Source: UBA10518 sp022837185
GTDB lineage: Bacteria; Desulfobacterota; Desulfobulbia; Desulfobulbales; Desulfobulbaceae
NCBI GenBank assembly: GCA_034007705.1
Contig: JAVEQK010000005.1
Span: 69,725-133,724, forward strand
DNA length: 64,000 nucleotides
Reading direction: 5' to 3'
The notes beneath the pieces are model-generated. The model was not told the origin of the DNA. It saw only the letters and a program-made list of their open reading frames with translations, and did not search any database. Below, piece after piece: positions 59,226-64,000 of this stretch. Numbering within the stretch: position 1 is the first letter of the stretch; each line of letters starts with the position of its first letter. Made by a program: the position numbers and the translations under genes.

Positions 59226-61202
59226 TCACCCGGGACCTTGAACAGGGAGGACAATGGTGCAAATGGTACCTTTCCCCAATTCACTGCGAACGCACACCTC
59301 GCCGTCATGGTCCTCTATGATCTTTCTGGAAATGGCCAGCCCGAGTCCGGTGCCCCGGGGCTTGGTGGTAACGAACGGACTGAAGATGTCCTTCATGTCT
59401 CCGGGGGCGATCCCTTTTCCGCTGTCTGAGATGCGGACTGCTATGCCATTGTCCTCCAGACCGGTTTCAACAATGATTTGTCCTCCGTCCGGCATGGCCT
59501 CAACGGAATTCTTGATAATGTTGATGAAGACCTGTTTCATCTGCCGCGGATCAATAAAGATCTCCGGAAGTTCCGGATCCATGGACTTGACAAGCTGCAC
59601 ATGACCCTTTTCAAACTCCTGTTCAAATAAGGTGCAGACCTCCTCAAGCACATCATTGACGCCTGCCAGGATCTTCTTTGGCCTGGACAGCTTGGTAAAG
59701 TCGCAGACTTCCGTAAGAAACCCTTCCAGTCGGTTGACCTCCCTGATAATGATTTCCAGCTTTTCCCTGTTCTTGCCCTCCTGGCCCGTGCTGCGAAGAA
59801 CCTGGTTGGCAAAGCCGCTGATGACCATCAAGGGGTTCTTGATTTCATGGGAAATGTAGGATGCGACCAGGCCGACCGTTGCCAATTTTTCCGATTCCAG
59901 GACCTTCATTTCCAATCTCCGCCGTTCGGTCAGGTCCTGCAGGAACATCACCGTCCCCAGCATTTTCCCCTGATCATGGAGGATGCTCGCCGACAGCCAC
60001 ACAGGTACTTCGCTGCCGGCGCGGTTGGCAATGGTGGTTTCATAGTTCACCAGCTTTCCGGCCCCGCCGTATTCATCGCCTAACAGGTTCTCCATGACCT
60101 CCCTGGAACGATGGGGCGGATAGAGGTCGTCCATGTCCATCCGGCCGACAACCTCTGCACTCGCATAGCCAAAGAGCTTTTCAGCCGCTTCATTGAAAAT
60201 GACGATGCTGCCCTTCTCGTTGGTGGCGACAATGCCGTCAATGGAACCCTCGATGAGGCTTCTCTGGAAGTCATAGACCCTCCGCAGTTCATCCCTGGAG
60301 ACCTTCAGGTTTCTGGTCATGTTGGAAAAGGCATCGGCAAGCTGAACTACCTCGTCCCCTGCGTGCCTCCTGTATACCCTGCATTTGAAACACTCCTCCA
60401 GCTTGTCCGGAAACTTGCCCATGGGCGCCCCGGTGCACAGGGTCCCTTCGGTAAACCAGCACATTATTTCTGTTTCGCCATAGGCCGGGCAGTCGATTTT
60501 GTCACATTCCTCAATCTCCCAGCACTTGACCGGTTCGCCGAAATCAAAGGGGACATCCAGATTGCCGCGGCTTATCTCGTCGGCCAGATGGGTGAGTTGG
60601 GTGACGGGGCGGGTAATATACCTGGCCAGGCGGTGGCTGATGAAAAATCCCGCCACGATAAAGGCTGTTACGGCTCCCAGCAGGACCAGGGTCAGTTTCC
60701 GTATCAGCATGTCTATGACCGTTTTATTCAACCCCACGCGAACGGTGCCGATCTGATATATGCCCTCCTTGACCGGTACGGCAATATCGTAGATCTGTCC
60801 TGCGGGAGTCTTAACCGGTTTTATGCTCCGCGCCTGATCGGGGGGAAGAACATTGGCTTCAGCGACCCAGGCGGGAAATTCGCCGATGAAGGTGTGGGCC
60901 AGCACCGTCTGTTCGGTATCGAGGACAAGGATATAGGAAATGAAGCGTCTTCTTTCCTCCAACTGCTTTTCTTCAAAGATCAGGCTGGTCAGCATCGGTT
61001 CGTCACGGATCAGAATATACCCCCGGCTTTGCGCGGCAATACTCTGGGCGACGGCCACCCCCCTCCGTTGAAGCTCAGAGGTCAGACTGGGGAGCAGTAC
61101 CCAGCGGACCACGGAGACCACTGCGATGCCCAGAAGAACCACGATGAGCGTGGTGCTGAACAATACCTTGTTGCTGAAACTCAGATTACGCAGGTTGACC
61201 AT
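59226..61202 (-). CDS. Membrane sensor histidine kinase with two-CW cysteine motif and PAS domain
   Basis: The 658-residue kinase has helices at about 13-37 and 165-190 around an extracytoplasmic sensor, then HAMP (about 190-220). A cysteine-rich segment (about 222-280) reads CWEIEECDKIDCPAYG, CWFTEGTLC and ECFKCRVY, the two-CW type motif seen in deltaproteobacterial signalling proteins and likely metal or redox sensing. PAS (about 310-430) follows, then HisKA with SYISHEIKNPLMV (H near 452) and HATPase (NIIKNSVEAMPDGG, SDSGKGIAP, GTGLGLAIS). No cognate response regulator is adjacent. It starts 9 bases after the binding-protein gene. Confidence 0.92.
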   Translation of the reverse strand: MVNLRNLSFSNKVLFSTTLIVVLLGIAVVSVVRWVLLPSLTSELQRRGVAVAQSIAAQSRGYILIRDEPMLTSLIFEEKQLEERRRFISYILVLDTEQTVLAHTFIGEFPAWVAEANVLPPDQARSIKPVKTPAGQIYDIAVPVKEGIYQIGTVRVGLNKTVIDMLIRKLTLVLLGAVTAFIVAGFFISHRLARYITRPVTQLTHLADEISRGNLDVPFDFGEPVKCWEIEECDKIDCPAYGETEIMCWFTEGTLCTGAPMGKFPDKLEECFKCRVYRRHAGDEVVQLADAFSNMTRNLKVSRDELRRVYDFQRSLIEGSIDGIVATNEKGSIVIFNEAAEKLFGYASAEVVGRMDMDDLYPPHRSREVMENLLGDEYGGAGKLVNYETTIANRAGSEVPVWLSASILHDQGKMLGTVMFLQDLTERRRLEMKVLESEKLATVGLVASYISHEIKNPLMVISGFANQVLRSTGQEGKNREKLEIIIREVNRLEGFLTEVCDFTKLSRPKKILAGVNDVLEEVCTLFEQEFEKGHVQLVKSMDPELPEIFIDPRQMKQVFINIIKNSVEAMPDGGQIIVETGLEDNGIAVRISDSGKGIAPGDMKDIFSPFVTTKPRGTGLGLAISRKIIEDHDGEVCVRSELGKGTICTIVLPVQGPG

Positions 61203-61211
61203 GCCGGCGAA

Positions 61212-63431
61212 CTATCTCCCAAGAGCTTTCCACTCGGTAAACATGACGGCCTTCCCTTCTTCAATCCTGGTGAAATACACCTTGCTCAGCCCTTGGTGAT
61301 CGTCGGGACCGAAGGATACCTTGGCGCCGATCCCGACAAAGTATGTGTTCAGGGTCTCTATGGCATCGATGAAGTCTTCCCTGGTCAGGTCTTTTCCGGT
61401 GCGCCTCAGGCCCTCAACAAGGATTTTGGCGTTGATGAAGCCCTCAAATCCAACAAAGGTGGGTGTATGCTGCGGGTAATATTGCGCCAGCAGCAGGGCA
61501 TAATCCTCAGCGGCGGGAAGGAGGACCGTTTCATCGGGGGGCGGGACGACCTGGGTGATGATGACCCCCTCCCCTTCCCCGCCCAGTTTCCTGGCCAGTT
61601 CATCGGAACCGACAAAGGAGACGTTGTGGAACATGGGGTTGAATCCCTTTGCCCGGGCCAGGCTGATGAATTTGGCGCAGGGATCGGAAGTGCCGATCAT
61701 GACCACTGCCTCTGCCTCTGAAGCCATGATCCTCTCGAGCCCTTCCTCCACATCCATGGTCCCGCGGACATAGCTGCCGGTGGCCACCGGAGTAAGGCCG
61801 TACTTTGCCAGGCTGATCTCGGCCCCCCGCAGGCCGTCAAATCCATAATCGTCATCCTGGTAAAAGACCGCTATCTTTCTGATATCCAGGTCCTCGACGA
61901 AATGTTGCACCACCGCGTCCGTCTCCTGGTAGTAGGAGGCCCTGACGTTGATGATATAGCGCTTGAATGGCTCCCGCAGGGCGTTCGCTCCGGTGAACAG
62001 ACCGAGGAGAGGGATTTCCTCCTCCTCGACGATGGGAATGATCTTGACCGACGTGGGGGTGCCCACATAGCTGAACAGGGCGAAGACCCTGTCCTCGTTG
62101 ATCAGCCTCCGGGTGTTGGCCACGCACCGGGGCGGATCATAGCCGTCGTCGTAGGCGATCACCCGTATCTTCCGGCCGTGGATGCCGCCCTGTTCGTTGA
62201 TGAAATTGATATACGCCAGGGCCCCGTGCAGGGTCTGGGTCCCCAGGTACCCTGCGTGCCCCTCCAGGGCCAGCGAGGAGCCAAGGACGATCTCCGTGTC
62301 CGTAACGCCGGGAACGGCCCGTGCCCTTCTGATCTTTTCCCAGTCCGCCAGGAGAGCAAATTTGCCGTCCTTAATCTGGGTGAAATACACTCTTTCCAAA
62401 CCCTGGTGATCATCGGGGCCAAAAGTAAGGGTATTGGCGATGCCGAGTGAATATTTCCGGATGGAATCGATGGCATCGATGAAATTCTCCCTGGTTATAT
62501 CCCTGCCCGCCCTTCTCAGGCCCTCCACCAGCACCTTGGCATTGATATAGCCCTCAAATCCCACAAAGTTGAGTTCGTCCTCCGGGTAGTATTTTTTCAA
62601 TAAATTACTGTATTCCTCAATGCCCCAGAGCAGGGTTCTGCCCTCCGGCGCCTCGGGGGGCGGGACGACCTGGGTGATAATGACCCCCTCCCCTTCCGCG
62701 CCCAGTTTCCTGGCCAGTTCATCGGAACCGACAAAGGAGACGTTGTGGAACATGGGATTGAACCCTTTTGTCCGGGCCAGCTTGATGAATTTGGCACAGG
62801 GATCATAGGTGCCGATCATGATCACTGCCTCGGCCCCTGAAGCCATGATCCTGTCGAGCCCGTCCTCCACATCCATGGTCCCGCGGACATAGCTGCCGGT
62901 GGCCACCGGGACGAGGCCGTATTTTTTCAGCCCGATCTCGGTTCCCCGCAGGCCGTCAAGGCCATAGTCGTCATACTGGTAAAAGACCGCAATCTTCCTG
63001 ATGTCCAGGTCCTCGACGAAATGCTTCACCATCGCGTCCGTTTCCTGGTAGTAGGAGGCCCGGACATTGATGATATAGCGGTTGAACGGTTCCCTTAAGA
63101 CGCTGGCGCCGGTGAACAGGCCGAGAAGAGGAATTTTTCCCTCCTTGACGATGGGAATGATCTTGACCGAGGTGGGGGTGCCCACATAGCTGAACAGGGC
63201 GAAGACCCTGTCCTCGTTGATCAGCTTCTGGGTGTTGGCCACGCACCGGGGGGGATCATAGCCGTCGTCGTAGGCGATCACCCGTATCTTCCGGCCGTGG
63301 ATGCCACCCTGTTCGTTGATAAAATTGATATACGCCAGGGCCCCGTGCAGGGTCTGGGTCCCCAGGTACCCTGCGTGCCCCTCCAGGGCCAGCGAGGAGC
63401 CTATGAGAATCTCATCGCCGCTGACGCCGGG
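61212..63431 (-). repeat. 1119-bp internal direct repeat of the binding-protein gene
   Basis: Unit 1 (63431-62313) and unit 2 (62312-61212) are in register at an offset of 1119 bases (373 codons). Long stretches, such as that around the GYDPPRCVANT and SYVGTPTSVKIIPIV codons, are almost identical in DNA. The similarity suggests recent duplication or gene conversion. Confidence 0.9.
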
Positions 63432-63527
63432 GACGGGCCCGAACCTGGTTTCAGGGGCCCTGCCGCAGGAAGCGGGCAGCAGGGTCAGAAAAATGAGAAT
63501 GCCGATGATCTCTATCCAGTGCTTCAC
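61212..63527 (-). CDS. Lipoprotein with two tandem periplasmic ligand-binding domains (Peripla_BP_6 type)
   Basis: GTG 63527 gives 771 residues with a lipoprotein signal: hydrophobic ILIFLTLLPAS then Cys21. Two Leu/Ile/Val-receptor-like domains follow (about 30-400 and 405-771), each starting with a GSSLALEGHAGYLGTQTLHGAL segment and sharing most residues. Signature segments are AYDDGYDPPRCVANT, FALFSYVGTPTSVKIIPIV, GSYVRGTMDVE and FVGSDELARKLG. An upstream GTG at 63611 lacks the signal at its start. No permease genes follow; the kinase gene is 9 bases downstream, so this is likely the ligand receptor for that kinase rather than a transporter part. Confidence 0.9.
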   Translation of the reverse strand: MKHWIEIIGILIFLTLLPASCGRAPETRFGPVPGVSGDEILIGSSLALEGHAGYLGTQTLHGALAYINFINEQGGIHGRKIRVIAYDDGYDPPRCVANTQKLINEDRVFALFSYVGTPTSVKIIPIVKEGKIPLLGLFTGASVLREPFNRYIINVRASYYQETDAMVKHFVEDLDIRKIAVFYQYDDYGLDGLRGTEIGLKKYGLVPVATGSYVRGTMDVEDGLDRIMASGAEAVIMIGTYDPCAKFIKLARTKGFNPMFHNVSFVGSDELARKLGAEGEGVIITQVVPPPEAPEGRTLLWGIEEYSNLLKKYYPEDELNFVGFEGYINAKVLVEGLRRAGRDITRENFIDAIDSIRKYSLGIANTLTFGPDDHQGLERVYFTQIKDGKFALLADWEKIRRARAVPGVTDTEIVLGSSLALEGHAGYLGTQTLHGALAYINFINEQGGIHGRKIRVIAYDDGYDPPRCVANTRRLINEDRVFALFSYVGTPTSVKIIPIVEEEEIPLLGLFTGANALREPFKRYIINVRASYYQETDAVVQHFVEDLDIRKIAVFYQDDDYGFDGLRGAEISLAKYGLTPVATGSYVRGTMDVEEGLERIMASEAEAVVMIGTSDPCAKFISLARAKGFNPMFHNVSFVGSDELARKLGGEGEGVIITQVVPPPDETVLLPAAEDYALLLAQYYPQHTPTFVGFEGFINAKILVEGLRRTGKDLTREDFIDAIETLNTYFVGIGAKVSFGPDDHQGLSKVYFTRIEEGKAVMFTEWKALGR

Positions 63528-63953
63528 CTTTTTTTCCCCGGTTGTGTTGCCTGCATGACGAAAAATGTCAGGGTGTCCACTGCAGCGGCAAGGTAAGATG
63601 CTGCCCGACACCTCTTTCCTCGAATTACGAAGGAGGAAAAACCACGGCGCAAGCTCACCTGATTTCCTTCTTCCCCGACGCCATTTTCCTTTTCTATATT
63701 ATTGTTATATCATTGCCTCTCATACTTTGACAGGAGGAAAAGAACGGGTACGGCGATGTCGCATGCAGCCGGAACTGCCTCAAATGGGCATCGGCGCGGG
63801 ATCATGAAAACGGGTGCAGAAAAAGACAGAAGTGCTGCTGGAATTCCAGAGCAGGAAAAGCAAATTGGGCGGGGAAGGATGGGTAAGGTCGAGTACTCAA
63901 AAAAGGCTCGGCAAAGGACGCATGTTGTTCGCTTGCGTCGCGTCTGCTCCGAT
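63528..63953. other. Intergenic region between the binding-protein gene and tRNA-Glu
   Basis: No gene is evident. An AT-rich stretch around 63675-63720 is the likely promoter area for the minus-strand binding-protein/kinase genes (TATAAC at about 63707-63702, weak -35). A GACGCA/TGCGTC hairpin (63917-63939) lies downstream of the tRNA with a T run only 12 bases later. Confidence 0.4.
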
Positions 63954-64000
63954 TGGTGACCCCAAGGGGACTCGAACCCCTGTTTTCGGCGTGAGAGGCC
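63954..64000 (-). tRNA. tRNA-Glu (CTC), 3' part, cut by window edge
   Basis: Read on the minus strand, the segment is GGC-CTCTCAC-GCC (anticodon arm, anticodon CTC), a variable loop, the T arm CAGGGGTTCGAGTCCCCTTG, the acceptor 3' strand GGGGTCA and an encoded CCA end (63956-63954). The 5' half lies beyond position 64000. The CTC anticodon decodes GAG. Confidence 0.85.

Noticed and set aside
61212..63431. CRISPR-like or multi-copy repeat
   Set aside because: The repetition is a two-unit in-frame domain duplication within one gene, without short spaced repeats.

Overview
The window is 64 kb of GC-rich chromosome from a Gram-negative, probably anaerobic, bacterium. Its gene content suggests a deltaproteobacterium in the present Desulfobacterota, perhaps Desulfobulbales-like. 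Pointers are the aconitase-like LeuC, an EtfA carrying a ferredoxin domain, a two-CW cysteine motif in a sensor kinase, an Mla lipid transporter with LPS heptose genes, and an elaborate chemosensory cluster. The taxonomy is inferred from gene families only. I saw no phage, insertion sequence, CRISPR array or rRNA. The only RNA gene is the 3' part of tRNA-Glu(CTC) at the right edge.

Layout. 1-3.9 kb (plus): a membrane protein cut by the left edge, a kinase-like protein overlapping a universal stress protein, and a TPR protein with four MshEN-type repeats. 3.9-9.7 kb (minus): YejA-like binding protein, tsaE, a YcaO-TPR protein, waaF and gmhB. 9.9-11.8 kb (plus): leuC-leuD. 11.9-16.3 kb (minus): dnaJ-like gene, ssb, SPL-family radical SAM, rlmH, a YkgJ-type protein and algH. 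16.4-28.5 kb (minus): a long lipid and housekeeping run read DUF177-rpmF-plsX-fabH-acd-etfB-etfA-fabG-acpP-fabF-rpiB-(terminator)-glyA-nrdR-ribD. An acyl-CoA dehydrogenase plus EtfBA stand where fabD often sits. 28.8-32.5 kb (minus): mlaE-F-D-A-C. 32.7-43.0 kb (minus): CDP-alcohol phosphotransferase, acetolactate-synthase-like enzyme, hybrid sensor kinase, two unknown proteins, HPr, PTS enzyme I and thiL, the last six tightly coupled.

43.4-55.8 kb: a chemosensory cluster of MCP, CheY, an Hpt-GAF protein, two REC-DUF4388-like proteins, a CheA with two CheW domains and a receiver, CheW, CheB, a PilZ protein, CheR and a second CheY. A convergent ComFB-family gene closes it. No flagellar or pilus genes are present, so the output is unknown. 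PilZ, ComFB and the distant MshEN protein suggest a link to cyclic di-GMP.

55.9-64 kb is the most unusual part. A cassette of marR, a bidirectional terminator and an exported single-heme (CxxCH) protein was duplicated in tandem. The second marR has decayed to a frameshifted relic. The second heme protein carries a MopE-like metal-binding insert with a longer proline linker. Upstream lie a two-CW sensor kinase and a lipoprotein made of two near-identical periplasmic binding domains (1119-bp internal direct repeat). Together they look like a ligand-sensing locus linked to extracytoplasmic metal or electron chemistry; that reading is inference.
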